Positions 26,306 to 35,329 of a DNA stretch of 64,000 nucleotides are shown in pieces; within the stretch, counting starts at the first letter, position 1, and every line of letters begins with the position of its first letter. Position numbers and translations under genes: made by a program. The stretch is taken from contig JAAYPT010000080.1 of NCBI GenBank assembly GCA_012519695.1, positions 17,468 through 81,467 of the forward strand, given 5' to 3'. The DNA is from Clostridiales bacterium. Lineage in GTDB: Bacteria; Bacillota; Clostridia; Lachnospirales; Lachnospiraceae. A model generated the notes under the pieces. The model saw only the letters and a list, made by a program, of their open reading frames with translations. It had not been told where the DNA came from and searched no databases.

Positions 26306-27139
26306 CTAATTAGAATTATAGGAATTATATATTTTTATTTCTACCCGTCGATTTCTTGCTCTTCCCTCTGGTGTAGAATTATCTGCAATCGGATTATATT
26401 CGCCGCATCCAGTTGCTCGAATCTTCGCGGGATCCAAGTTTGTTTTTGACAACATGTAATCCTTAACAGACTGTGCTCTATATGAAGAAAGTATGTCATT
26501 ACTTTCATACTTACTATTATGTATTGGCACATTGTCTGTATGGCCTTCTATATAAATGCTATTGCTATTGTAACCTTGCAATATAGTCGACAATTTATCT
26601 ACCAACGGTATGGCATCTTCGCGAAGTTCTGCTTTTGCAGAATCAAACAGCAACGCTCCATTTAATGTTAACATTACATATTGTGCATTAGAATCCACTT
26701 CTACCTGATCGCCAATTTGAAGCTGTGCTAACTGTTGTTCGATTGATTCAGCCATCTGTTCAGATTCTTTTAACGATGCTTCTTCATACTCTGCTTTTAA
26801 ATCATCTTCCGTTTGTTGTTCTTCTTGGTTTTGACTTTCATCCTTTCCTTCTTCCTCCGAAGAAGAATTAGCACCTTCGTTATAATATGTATCCAAGAAC
26901 TCTAATTGACTCACCCCCGAAGACACCATCATTCCATCTCCAATTGAGGCTCCACCCGAAGGAAAAATGCTGAAACTATTTTGCAATGATGCAACCAACA
27001 TTTCAAACTTTTCCGCATCTACTGTAGACATAGAAAAAAGCAATACGAAAAAGCACAATAACAAGTTCATCAAATCGGCAAAAGTATTCATCCAGCTAGC
27101 GCCACCGCCTTTGGGCTCTTCCTTTTTCTTTCTAGCCAC
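26306..27139 (-). CDS. motB: Flagellar stator protein MotB
   Basis: 277 residues. A cytoplasmic KKKEEPKGGG start is followed by one membrane helix carrying the ion-binding Asp in FADLMNLLLCFFVLLFS (near residue 22), a plug/linker region and a C-terminal OmpA-like peptidoglycan-binding domain with YIEGHTDNVP and RRVEI. Starts with GTG whose first base is the last base of the motA stop TAG. Coupling ion cannot be decided from sequence alone. Confidence 0.95.
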   Translation of the reverse strand: MARKKKEEPKGGGASWMNTFADLMNLLLCFFVLLFSMSTVDAEKFEMLVASLQNSFSIFPSGGASIGDGMMVSSGVSQLEFLDTYYNEGANSSSEEEGKDESQNQEEQQTEDDLKAEYEEASLKESEQMAESIEQQLAQLQIGDQVEVDSNAQYVMLTLNGALLFDSAKAELREDAIPLVDKLSTILQGYNSNSIYIEGHTDNVPIHNSKYESNDILSSYRAQSVKDYMLSKTNLDPAKIRATGCGEYNPIADNSTPEGRARNRRVEIKIYNSYNSN

Positions 27140-27945
27140 TATGCCTCACCTCCGGCCTGTTCATCGGACATGCTTTCTCTCATTTTCGGTGAAAGGAATG
27201 ACTTCAACTTTTCTTCTATAACTCGTGGGTTCTCACCTGCCTGAATTGATAAAAGCCCTTCCACTGTCACTTCTTTAATCATAATTTCCACATCATTATT
27301 AACTGCTAATTTATTTGCAACCGGACTACATAACCAGTTTGCTAGCAAAGAACCATATAATGTTGTAATCAACGCAGTTGACATTTCCGGTCCAATGGCA
27401 GATGGGTCTGATAATTTTTTCAACATGTTAACTAATCCAATCAAGGTACCAATCATTCCCCAAGCAGGACCTAATTCAGCCCACTTCTGCCAAAAACCAA
27501 TTACCTTTTTATGTCTCGTCTCAATACAATTCAAATCTGTTTCCAAAATTCCTCTAACTAATTCTGGATCAGTACCATCTACAACAAGCATAACACCTTT
27601 TTTCAGGAATTCATCCTCTATGCCATTTGCTGCTTCTTCTAACGCAAGGAGTCCTTCTTTTCTTGCTATATTTGACAAATCAATTATATTCTTAATCACT
27701 TCACCTATATCAGCCTTAGGTGATTTAAAAATCATTGCAAAACTCTTAATGCCCTTAAGGAAGTCTTCCATTGTATGTGAACAAAGTACACCTGCCAATG
27801 AACCTCCGATTGTAATTATCAAAGATGGTACATGGAAAAAGTTTCCTAATGCTGCAAAACCTTCATCACCGGTAGCAACACCAAAAACAAACATTCCGAT
27901 ACCCATAATAAAACCAACTAAAGACGCTATATCCAACTTAGCCAC
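27139..27945 (-). CDS. motA: Flagellar stator protein MotA
   Basis: 268 residues, four membrane helices, with the family segment WAELGPAWGMIGTLIGLVNML near 155-175 and a cytoplasmic loop that contacts FliG. Starts with GTG after GAGGGCAG. In Bacillus subtilis motAB are a separate unit; here they sit inside the fla/che operon directly after flbD/swrD. Confidence 0.95.
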   Translation of the reverse strand: MAKLDIASLVGFIMGIGMFVFGVATGDEGFAALGNFFHVPSLIITIGGSLAGVLCSHTMEDFLKGIKSFAMIFKSPKADIGEVIKNIIDLSNIARKEGLLALEEAANGIEDEFLKKGVMLVVDGTDPELVRGILETDLNCIETRHKKVIGFWQKWAELGPAWGMIGTLIGLVNMLKKLSDPSAIGPEMSTALITTLYGSLLANWLCSPVANKLAVNNDVEIMIKEVTVEGLLSIQAGENPRVIEEKLKSFLSPKMRESMSDEQAGGEA

Positions 27946-28003
27946 CTGCCCTCTTCATCCATGAAATATATTTTTGTTAATGAGAAATCCGCTCCTTGAC
28001 TCC

Positions 28004-28234
28004 TCATTCTAACTGTTCCTTACTCTGGTTTGTTCCTAACCATCCAGGTCCAGCCGTCATAAAATCTCTCTTATATAATATTACTAAATTTTTAATCTCT
28101 TGTCTACTTTCTTTTACAATTATCTTCTTTCCGGTAACAAAAGAAATGACTGTATCTGGTGTTTCCTCTACTGATTCGATTAATTCTGCGTTTATTAGCA
28201 CTTTACTACCGTTTAACTTTGTTACTTCTATCAT
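28004..28234 (-). CDS. FlbD/SwrD family motility protein
   Basis: 76 residues, FlbD family: IEVTKLNGSKVLINAELIE and PDTVISFVTGKKIIV. In Bacillus subtilis SwrD (YlzI) lies between flgE and fliL and raises motor power through the stators. Here it stands immediately before motAB, which fits that role. ATG at 28232-28234 follows AGAGGTGGG. A promoter candidate with TATAAT lies about 22 bases upstream. Confidence 0.85.
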   Translation of the reverse strand: MIEVTKLNGSKVLINAELIESVEETPDTVISFVTGKKIIVKESRQEIKNLVILYKRDFMTAGPGWLGTNQSKEQLE

Positions 28235-28255
28235 AGAGCCCACCTCTTAACATAA

Positions 28256-28285
28256 ATTATAGCACATTTTGGGGAATAGTGTCAT
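28256..28285 (-). promoter_or_regulatory. Candidate internal promoter before flbD-motA-motB
   Basis: ATGACA (28280-28285), 18-bp spacer and TATAAT (28256-28261), with TGC just before the -10 (extended -10). The -35 and spacer lie in the palindrome 28264-28302. It would allow stator genes to be expressed apart from the flgB promoter. Confidence 0.55.
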
Positions 28286-28302
28286 ATAATTCCCCAAAAT
28301 GT
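28264..28302. repeat. Perfect 14-bp inverted repeat between flgE and flbD
   Basis: Arms ACATTTTGGGGAAT (28264-28277) and ATTCCCCAAAATGT (28289-28302), 11-base loop. No T-run follows in either direction. It can be an operator over the internal promoter or an mRNA hairpin. Confidence 0.75.
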
Positions 28303-28319
28303 AGCATAGAATTTTAATT

Positions 28320-29918
28320 TTAACGTTTCAGGTTAATTAATTCTTCCAATAAGGTATCGGATGTTGTAATAATTCTGGAGTTTGCCTGGAAACCTCTCTG
28401 TGTTGTAATCATTTCAGTAAACTCAGTAGAAAGGTCTACGTTTGACATTTCCAAAACACCACTGTTCATCTTGCCACCGTCTGCTGTGATATCCTGTCCG
28501 ATTCCATCAAACTCACCTGAGTTCAATGTCTTCTGATAACAGTTATCTCCTACTTTTTCCAGACCGGATGGGTTAGAGAATACAGCAACTGCAATTTGTC
28601 CTAACAGTACGGTATTACCATTGTCATAGCTTCCGTAAATTTCTCCGTTTTCAGCTACCTGTAATCCAGTTAAAGCACCTAACTTTTTACCTTTTCCCTG
28701 GGTACTGTCGTTTACATTACCGGTATCAATATCCATGGTACACTTTCCTGCATTATCCATGTTCTTTACAGTTGTGAAGTCTACATTGATATTTTTGAAA
28801 TTACCACCTAATGCTGCCATCTTTAAGAGTACGCTTTCACCGCCTGCTGCTCCAATGTAATTGAAAAGTCCAGTATTCTCATCAAAGTCAAGCTCATAGG
28901 TGTAAGCTGTTGTATCATAGCTATAAGTTGCACTGTTTGCACCAGATGCTGTAACATTTGCCGGATCAAAGTTCTGTGCTTCTGCATCACTTAATCCAAA
29001 CATACTTGCTACCGTGTATTCTGTATGGGTTGTATTATTTGCATATTTCTTATTTACTGAATCATATGTTAATGCACCATCTGCATCACTAAATGTACCA
29101 CCTGCATAAGTAAATCCTGCTGCCAAGTTATATGTATGTGTTGTAGTAGTAGGGTTACCGAATAAATCTGTCATTGTTCCACCATTATTTAAATAATCTG
29201 TTAAGATGGAATGGTTTGTAGAATCCAAGATATCGGAAAGTTCTACTGTATATGTTTTTGTATCTGCATTTACTGTTTTTACTGCAAACTTAGCTGTATA
29301 GCTATATCCTAATGCATCATAAAAATTCAAGTTCATGGTATAACCATCTGCACTGGTAACATTGGTATTATTAGCATCCAAAATACCACCGCAAGTTGCT
29401 TCTGTTGTAGCTTCCGGGGAAGATGTTAAGTTCTTCTCCTGCATAATTCTAAGTGCAGATACGGTATCCTTTTTAATTGTTCCGGTTGCCGGGTCTACCT
29501 GCCATCCCATTACATTATAACCATTTGCTTTTGTTGCAAGGTTTCCAGCTCCGTCAATATAAAATGCTCCAGCCTTTGTGAAAAGATTTTCTGTACCATT
29601 ATTTACAATAAAGAAACTGTCTCCTGTTATCTTTAAGTCAAATGCATCTCCTGTAGTCTGAGTTGCTCCCGGAGAAGTGATGTTTACAGATGTAGATCCT
29701 GTGGTAACACCAAGACCAATCTGTTTTGCATTGATACCACCCTTTGTCTGAGTTGCTCCAGATGCACTAGAAATTGTCTGATACATAATCTCGCTGAATG
29801 TTGTTGAGGATGATTTAAAAGCAACGGTATTTACGTTTGCAATATTGTTACCAATTACATCCATTTTTGTCTGGTGTGTTTTTAATCCTGATACACCAGA
29901 ATACAATGATCTCATCAT
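28320..29918 (-). CDS. flgE: Flagellar hook protein FlgE
   Basis: 532 residues. N-terminal rod-type domain LYSGVSGLKTHQTKMDVIGNNIANVNT and C-terminal MITTQRGFQANSRII coiled-coil region, with a Thr/Asn/Asp-rich surface-exposed middle (about 90-430) as in hook subunits with extra domains. Two ATG codons in a row (29916-29918, 29913-29915) follow GGAGG. Export substrate of the type III system; hook length is set by FliK encoded upstream. Confidence 0.95.
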   Translation of the reverse strand: MMRSLYSGVSGLKTHQTKMDVIGNNIANVNTVAFKSSSTTFSEIMYQTISSASGATQTKGGINAKQIGLGVTTGSTSVNITSPGATQTTGDAFDLKITGDSFFIVNNGTENLFTKAGAFYIDGAGNLATKANGYNVMGWQVDPATGTIKKDTVSALRIMQEKNLTSSPEATTEATCGGILDANNTNVTSADGYTMNLNFYDALGYSYTAKFAVKTVNADTKTYTVELSDILDSTNHSILTDYLNNGGTMTDLFGNPTTTTHTYNLAAGFTYAGGTFSDADGALTYDSVNKKYANNTTHTEYTVASMFGLSDAEAQNFDPANVTASGANSATYSYDTTAYTYELDFDENTGLFNYIGAAGGESVLLKMAALGGNFKNINVDFTTVKNMDNAGKCTMDIDTGNVNDSTQGKGKKLGALTGLQVAENGEIYGSYDNGNTVLLGQIAVAVFSNPSGLEKVGDNCYQKTLNSGEFDGIGQDITADGGKMNSGVLEMSNVDLSTEFTEMITTQRGFQANSRIITTSDTLLEELINLKR

Positions 29919-29949
29919 AGTGAAATGACCTCCTATACTTGTGCTGTAT

Positions 29950-29973
29950 GGTCTTATCTGTCATTCAAAGACC
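29950..29973 (-). ncRNA. Small hairpin upstream of flgE
   Basis: GGTCTT and AAGACC arms (6 bp) in the 75-base gap between the TIGR02530 gene and flgE. Possible mRNA stability or translation element for the highly needed hook protein. It does not match a known riboswitch pattern that I can recognise. Confidence 0.35.
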
Positions 29974-29993
29974 TTAGCTTCCTTACGGTCCGG

Positions 29994-30392
29994 CTATATA
30001 ATTACAGCACCATCAATATTTGTGTAAATGTTTTCTTCTGATTCGCTTTGTTCCATTGCCGTTACCACTGTTTTACTTGGCACATTTACAATAAAGGAAT
30101 ACGAATCTACAATCACAAGGGATTCTCTCATTCCCTTCGCTTCTGCCTTTTCCGCACCTGTCTCTAAGCGTTCTTTCTGTTCATTGGACAATTCAATATT
30201 TCTACTTTGTAAACGCTGTGATGCATGTTTGGAAAATTTCAATGTAGAACTTTCATTAACAGACTGTTTCTGTTTTAATATTTCTTCAAAAGATATATCC
30301 GAATAATTATTAATAGAATTTCTACTATCCTTTTTCAGATACTGGTCTGTTACCTGTTCTATGGAAGAGAACTGATTTGAAATTTTATTCAT
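29994..30392 (-). CDS. Flagellar operon protein, TIGR02530 family
   Basis: 132 residues with the family core LKFSKHASQRLQSRNIELS, KAEAKGMRESLVIVDSYSFIVNV and a Val/Thr-rich KTVVTAM segment. Members lie between flgD and flgE in many Firmicutes; the function is unknown though a cap, chaperone or regulatory role in hook building has been guessed from position. Spacing to flgD is 15 bases. Confidence 0.88.
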   Translation of the reverse strand: MNKISNQFSSIEQVTDQYLKKDSRNSINNYSDISFEEILKQKQSVNESSTLKFSKHASQRLQSRNIELSNEQKERLETGAEKAEAKGMRESLVIVDSYSFIVNVPSKTVVTAMEQSESEENIYTNIDGAVII

Positions 30393-30407
30393 AGTACTCT
30401 CTCCATT

Positions 30408-31133
30408 CTAAGCCTGGGCATTATCTCCTGTTGTATCCCCAGAAGCATCTCCATCTGTATTGTCACTGTTTCCACTATTGGAATCAGCAAGCATTTTTTT
30501 CAATTCTGCCTCTAAGGCTTCTAATTTTTCCAGATATGCCTTATCCAGATTATTCTGAATGTATTGTTTCTGGTAATCCGTCAAGCTATCGTAATATTTA
30601 CGAGCTGCTTCAACTTTATCTTTGTCTGATAATGATAAACGGTTTACATTTGGTAATTTTGCTATCATATACTGGAATGCTGTTGCCGCATTCGTTGCAT
30701 CTAAGTAATCTGCATCTACAACTGTATCCAAGTCATCCAAAGAATACAATCCGTTGTTTATGGACAGATATGTGTTTCCATTTTCTCTTACAATGTAGTC
30801 TACCGGACCAGTCACATAAGTAGTTTCACCGCTTGCACTGGTTACTTTCATAATAACTGTTTTTCCTACTAGGTTCGTTGCCTGTGATGTTTCCATGGTA
30901 GAATTTAAGTTTTGCATTTCTTCCAATGATGAGAAAGTTGCTAACTGTGAAATATACTCTGTGTTTGAGGTAGGTTCCAATGGATCCTGATATTTCATCT
31001 GCGCTACCAATAACTGTAAAAATGCTTCTTTATCTAAAGAACTATTATCAGATTTTGTTACATTGGATAAAGATTGACTGGAAGCTGATGTATCTACAAC
31101 TTTACCATCCTGTACTGCCTGTATGATTGCCAT
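30408..31133 (-). CDS. flgD: Flagellar hook cap protein FlgD
   Basis: 241 residues. The N-terminal signature FLQLLVAQMKYQDPLEPTSNTEYISQLATFSSLEEM marks FlgD, which caps the growing hook (segment quoted in part: LVAQMKYQDPLEP). Here the C-terminal region after the beta domain is a Lys/Asp/Tyr-rich helical segment and an Asp/Asn/Gly/Ser tail (last 25 residues), unlike the Tudor/FNIII ending of enteric FlgD. Confidence 0.92.
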   Translation of the reverse strand: MAIIQAVQDGKVVDTSASSQSLSNVTKSDNSSLDKEAFLQLLVAQMKYQDPLEPTSNTEYISQLATFSSLEEMQNLNSTMETSQATNLVGKTVIMKVTSASGETTYVTGPVDYIVRENGNTYLSINNGLYSLDDLDTVVDADYLDATNAATAFQYMIAKLPNVNRLSLSDKDKVEAARKYYDSLTDYQKQYIQNNLDKAYLEKLEALEAELKKMLADSNSGNSDNTDGDASGDTTGDNAQA

Positions 31134-31146
31134 ATTTTCTCCTTTC

Positions 31147-32649
31147 CTATGCAGTCAAATCTACGCTGTTACCGTTATCCTGCATAATTTTTGCTACTAA
31201 TGACTCTTCTTCGGACATAAGTCCTTCTAATTCATCCAACTGATTTAAATTGATACTTCTTCTGGATGTTTTCTGTGTTTCTTGTTGCTGGCTAGATGCG
31301 TGTTCCTGTTTTCCCTCCAGATTCTGTTCAAACTCATGGCTTGCAATGGTAACTTCAATTGCTTCCACCTTCATTCCCTGCTGATTCATATTTTCTTTCA
31401 GCACAGCTATCTGGCTTTCCAACACCTGTTTTACTGCTTCATTCTGTGCAGCTATCTGTGCAGTAATTGCTCCTTCTTTTGATACAACCTGCAAATAAAC
31501 TTTCCCCAGATTTTCAGGATTCAACTGCATTTCAATGGATGATTGTGCCTGAGTCACACTGATTTTTGTCATTTGGCTAATTTGACGTAAAATGTTTTCT
31601 ACATCCACCTGTGTCTGTGTTACGGTCTGAACTACTTCTACTGTCTGTCCATTGTTTACCGTCTGTGTAGTTGTCTGGTAACTTACTTGTGTCTGCTGCT
31701 GATTTTTTGTTTCTGTCTGGGATTTTACTTCTGTCTCTTCAGTTTTAGAAACAGTAGCTTCTTCTTTTTCTGCCCCAGCATCGTCACTTGTTTGATTGTC
31801 TGTTGTCTCAGTGGCTTGCTTTACTACTGCCTGTGTATCTGTTTGCTCTGTTGTATCATTCACTTCATTTGCAACGTCAGACATATTTTTCAATTCTGTC
31901 TTTACAGTGCTTTGAGCTTCTGTTCCCTCTGTTTCTGTTAAGGCAACATTATCCTGCACTTTTACTTCCGGCTGTAGCTGATTGTCCTCTGGTATTTGCT
32001 CTGTCTGTGACTGTTCTGGATTTTCTACAGATATATTTCCCTGTAAGGTTTCCAACTGCTCAGACAATTGCTGCATCTCTTCCGGGGTCAAATTCAGTCT
32101 TTCCTCTAACTGTTGAAACAATTCTTGCACCTGACCGGTTAATGCTTGAAAATCCGGATTTAATAGCAATTCACTTCCATCCTGACTTCCGGTCAATTCC
32201 ATAACCAACTGTGTTAATTTGGTCGGGTCTGTCAAATCCAGCATATTGATTCCCAACTGCTCCATTGCCTGTACCAGCTCTTCTTCCGATACATCCAACT
32301 TGTCTTTCAACACATCTTTTATTTCATTGGTGATTGTGTCTATCTGTTCGCTGGCATCTTTTGGCAATTTGCTTGCAATATTGGAATTACTTTGTTTTAC
32401 AAAGCTGGTACCCTTGAAGTTATTTTGTGCTGTTTCTTTTTCATAAACAACCTGATTACTTCCGGTAGAAACCGTATTATTGCCAATCTGACTTGTCCAT
32501 GCATATTGCTGTTCATAGCCTTTGCTGGCAGTTTGTGCTAACATTGTTCCAAATGCAGCTTCTGTTGTTTTTGAAGTCCCGTTTGTAGAGGACATCCCTT
32601 GCAATCCCTGCAACATTGCTGATAATTGTGCAACTTTCGTATCTGTCAC
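31147..32649 (-). CDS. fliK: Flagellar hook-length control protein FliK
   Basis: 500 residues. The N-terminal two thirds is Gln/Thr/Glu/Val-rich and low in order, typical of the molecular-ruler part; the C-terminal domain (about 360-450) carries the FliK signature LNPENLGKVYLQV that contacts FlhB. GTG start (32647-32649) after GGAGGAAAAGAA. Confidence 0.9.
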   Translation of the reverse strand: MTDTKVAQLSAMLQGLQGMSSTNGTSKTTEAAFGTMLAQTASKGYEQQYAWTSQIGNNTVSTGSNQVVYEKETAQNNFKGTSFVKQSNSNIASKLPKDASEQIDTITNEIKDVLKDKLDVSEEELVQAMEQLGINMLDLTDPTKLTQLVMELTGSQDGSELLLNPDFQALTGQVQELFQQLEERLNLTPEEMQQLSEQLETLQGNISVENPEQSQTEQIPEDNQLQPEVKVQDNVALTETEGTEAQSTVKTELKNMSDVANEVNDTTEQTDTQAVVKQATETTDNQTSDDAGAEKEEATVSKTEETEVKSQTETKNQQQTQVSYQTTTQTVNNGQTVEVVQTVTQTQVDVENILRQISQMTKISVTQAQSSIEMQLNPENLGKVYLQVVSKEGAITAQIAAQNEAVKQVLESQIAVLKENMNQQGMKVEAIEVTIASHEFEQNLEGKQEHASSQQQETQKTSRRSINLNQLDELEGLMSEEESLVAKIMQDNGNSVDLTA

Positions 32650-32687
32650 TTCTTTTCCTCCTTTCTACTTTTTTGTTTTATTTATTC

Positions 32688-33527
32688 TTAAGGTTCCATG
32701 ATTTTTGTGACTCGGGCTGCTATCTCCGAATTCATGGCTCCTAGAATAGCACTTCTATCGGCAGTTTTCATATTTTGTAAAATTTTTGCTACTAACTCCA
32801 GATTATCTGTCATCTGTTCCATAATAGCTGCTGCCTGTTTTGGTTTCATTTGAGCATAAGTATCTGCATACTCCTGAATCTGGCTGTCTGCCTGTTCCTG
32901 CTCTACTACCTGTTTATACAAACTTTCCGCATTTGCCGGATCAATACTTTCGTAATAAGCTTTATACTCACTAATGTCTGGCGCTTTGTCTCCAAAAACA
33001 ACTTCTTGATAAAACTTTGTTTTTTCTTCTTCAAAAGCCGCTTGCTGTTCTTCATAAGTTTTCAGTCTTGCCACTTCTGCTTCTAAATCTGCCACATTAT
33101 CAGAGCTTGCATTAGTCTGTGATTGTGCATCTGCTAATTGAACTTCCAGTTCTTTAATTCTTGCGATTGCTTCATCCAATGTTGTATAAGGATATTGTGC
33201 ATCCACTGTTTCTTCTTTTGCTGTATCCGGAAGAATTTTATTGATATATGGAACGTCTTTTAAAATCGGTTGCAGTACCGTAGAACCAAATCCTCCAATA
33301 TCAGCCTTGATTACAAGTGCCAGAATTCCAAGCCATACGACAATGAAAGCGATTGTAGCAATAACAACTGCTATACGACTTCCTCCGCTTTCTTCTTCGC
33401 CGTCCTCTTTTTCTTTCTTTTTTGCCTTCTTTTCCTCTTTTTTCCTTGCTTTAGCGGCTTTTTTTTCTTCTTTTTTATCTACTTCTACGTTATCTTCTTC
33501 CTGTTCCATTACATCTTCTGCTGCCAT
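32688..33527 (-). CDS. MotE-like protein (MgtE N-domain, one membrane helix)
   Basis: 279 residues: a Lys/Glu-rich cytoplasmic start (about 5-45), one membrane helix (about 52-75), a coiled coil (about 110-165) and a C-terminal MgtE-N-like domain with MKPKQAAAIMEQM and ILGAMNSEIAARV. In other bacteria MotE is a chaperone for the stator partner MotC; in Bacillus the same operon place is held by YlxF. Role here is likely basal-body or stator assembly. The ATG at 33525-33527 follows GGTGGTGAG; GTG 33534-33536 is an alternative. Confidence 0.78.
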   Translation of the reverse strand: MAAEDVMEQEEDNVEVDKKEEKKAAKARKKEEKKAKKKEKEDGEEESGGSRIAVVIATIAFIVVWLGILALVIKADIGGFGSTVLQPILKDVPYINKILPDTAKEETVDAQYPYTTLDEAIARIKELEVQLADAQSQTNASSDNVADLEAEVARLKTYEEQQAAFEEEKTKFYQEVVFGDKAPDISEYKAYYESIDPANAESLYKQVVEQEQADSQIQEYADTYAQMKPKQAAAIMEQMTDNLELVAKILQNMKTADRSAILGAMNSEIAARVTKIMEP

Positions 33528-33540
33528 GTTGCTCACCACC

Positions 33541-33990
33541 CTATTTATTTTCGGCATGATTATGGGTAAAACTTACCAGTTCATCCACTGCCTTGCTTTC
33601 TTCTTTTTCTATTTCTTTTTTAAATTCATCAAAAGCCTTTTCTTTTAACTTTTCATGGGTTTTTCTTTCTATCATTACTTCCTGTAAATGTTTTCTTGCA
33701 CTTTCCAAATTTCTTTGTGCAATATGTACTGCAAGTGTCTGGCTTCGTATGGCCCCCTTCATATTTTCGATTGCTGCACGATTCACCTTGATTGCCTGAA
33801 AATTAAGTCTATCCTTTACCAGCTCTCGTGCTTCCTCTTCATAACTCAGTTTTCGCAAGTTTAATTCCGCCAGCTTTTCTTCTTCTTTATTTAAGTTGGC
33901 TGCTGCGATAGAAAAAGAGGTCTTTGCCTGAGTTTCCAGCTTATATTTAACATCAAGAATATTTTGCATTCTATATATAAACTTTGCCAT
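33541..33990 (-). CDS. fliJ: Flagellar export chaperone/ATPase stalk FliJ
   Basis: 149 residues, wholly coiled coil, with FIYRMQNILDVKYKLETQAK at the start, the FliJ pattern. It forms the central stalk of the FliI ATPase ring. Lies directly after fliI. Confidence 0.9.
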   Translation of the reverse strand: MAKFIYRMQNILDVKYKLETQAKTSFSIAAANLNKEEEKLAELNLRKLSYEEEARELVKDRLNFQAIKVNRAAIENMKGAIRSQTLAVHIAQRNLESARKHLQEVMIERKTHEKLKEKAFDEFKKEIEKEESKAVDELVSFTHNHAENK

Positions 33991-34019
33991 ATGTCACTTT
34001 CCTTATCATTTTTCCCATT

Positions 34020-35324
34020 TTAAAACAAGGCTTCTAATTGCTCCAAAATTTCTTCAAAGGAGAATTTTTCATGTGTTCGCTGTAATAAAAACTCATTTAC
34101 ACTATCTATTTTTTCAATAGCATAATCAATGTTGCTATTTGAGCCTTTTTTATAAGCACCAATATTGATTAAGTCTTCCGCTTCCTGATAGGTAGCCAGT
34201 ACATTTTTCAATTTTCCTGCTGCTTCTTTATGTTCTGAATCTACAATAGAACTCATAACACGAGAAATACTTTGTAATACATCAATTGCCGGATAATGAT
34301 TTTTATGTGCCAACTTTCTATCTAACATAATATGACCGTCCAAAATACTTCTTGCTGTATCCGTGATTGGTTCGTTAAAATCATCTCCGTCTACTAATAC
34401 TGTATATAATCCGGTAATGGAACCATTGTCCGAAGTACCGGCTCTTTCCAAAAGTTTAGGCATTTCTGAATATACACTTGGTGGATATCCTCTGGTTACC
34501 GGTGGTTCCCCGGAAGCCAACCCAATCTCTCTTTGTGCCATAGAAAAACGTGTTAAAGAGTCCATCATTAAAAGAACATCTTTTCCTTGGTCTCTGAAAT
34601 ATTCCGCTATGGCAGTAGCTGTTTTTGCAGCTTTGTTACGAATCAATGCCGGTCTATCCGATGTAGCAACAATTACAACGGAACGTTTCATTCCTTCTTC
34701 GCCCATATCTCTTTCGATAAATTCTCGAACTTCTCTTCCGCGTTCTCCAATCAATGCAATTACATTGATATCCGCTTTCGTATTACGAGCAAACATACCA
34801 AGCAACGTACTCTTACCTACACCAGAACCAGCAAAAATTCCTATTCTCTGCCCTTTTCCTACCGTAATAAGTCCATCTACTGCCTTTACTCCCAGTGGAA
34901 GCGCTTCATCAATAATCTTTCGTGCCATCGGGTCCGGCGGGGCAGCTTCTACCGGATATTCGCTTCTGGTAAGTAATTCATCAACATCTGTCGGTCTTCC
35001 CATACCATCAAGTGTATGTCCTAACAATTCCTCTCCTACCGGAATAGTTAAAGGATGTCCCGTATTTTCAACGATACATCCTACTCCCAGACCTTCCACA
35101 TTATCATACGGCATAAGGAGTAAACGCTTATCACGAAATCCAACCACCTCTGCCATTACAGAAATATCTTTTTGTGAATCAATGATAATGCGACATAAGT
35201 CGTTTAATTTTGCGCTTGGTCCTACCGACTCTATTGTAAGACCTACAATCTTTACAACTTTTCCCAAATTTTTGTAAAACTTATTTTCTGTTAACTGATG
35301 ATATTTCTCGATATTATATTCCAC
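34020..35324 (-). CDS. fliI: Flagellum-specific ATPase FliI
   Basis: 434 residues. Walker A GIFAGSGVGKSTLLGM (about 160-175), GERGREVREFIE and the Walker B region LLMMDSLTRFSMAQREIGLA, as in type III secretion ATPases. Starts with GTG at 35322-35324, six bases after the fliH stop, with CGAGGAT upstream. Confidence 0.96.
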   Translation of the reverse strand: MEYNIEKYHQLTENKFYKNLGKVVKIVGLTIESVGPSAKLNDLCRIIIDSQKDISVMAEVVGFRDKRLLLMPYDNVEGLGVGCIVENTGHPLTIPVGEELLGHTLDGMGRPTDVDELLTRSEYPVEAAPPDPMARKIIDEALPLGVKAVDGLITVGKGQRIGIFAGSGVGKSTLLGMFARNTKADINVIALIGERGREVREFIERDMGEEGMKRSVVIVATSDRPALIRNKAAKTATAIAEYFRDQGKDVLLMMDSLTRFSMAQREIGLASGEPPVTRGYPPSVYSEMPKLLERAGTSDNGSITGLYTVLVDGDDFNEPITDTARSILDGHIMLDRKLAHKNHYPAIDVLQSISRVMSSIVDSEHKEAAGKLKNVLATYQEAEDLINIGAYKKGSNSNIDYAIEKIDSVNEFLLQRTHEKFSFEEILEQLEALF

Positions 35325-35329
35325 GCTAT

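Noticed and set aside
29930..29993. Possible c-di-GMP riboswitch upstream of flgE
   Set aside because: Hairpins are present but the GEMM-I core and tetraloop receptor bases could not be found.
34363..35277. Plus-strand open frame of 304 codons over fliI
   Set aside because: Shadow of the conserved fliI frame; Ser/Pro-rich composition is typical of antisense reading of an ATPase.
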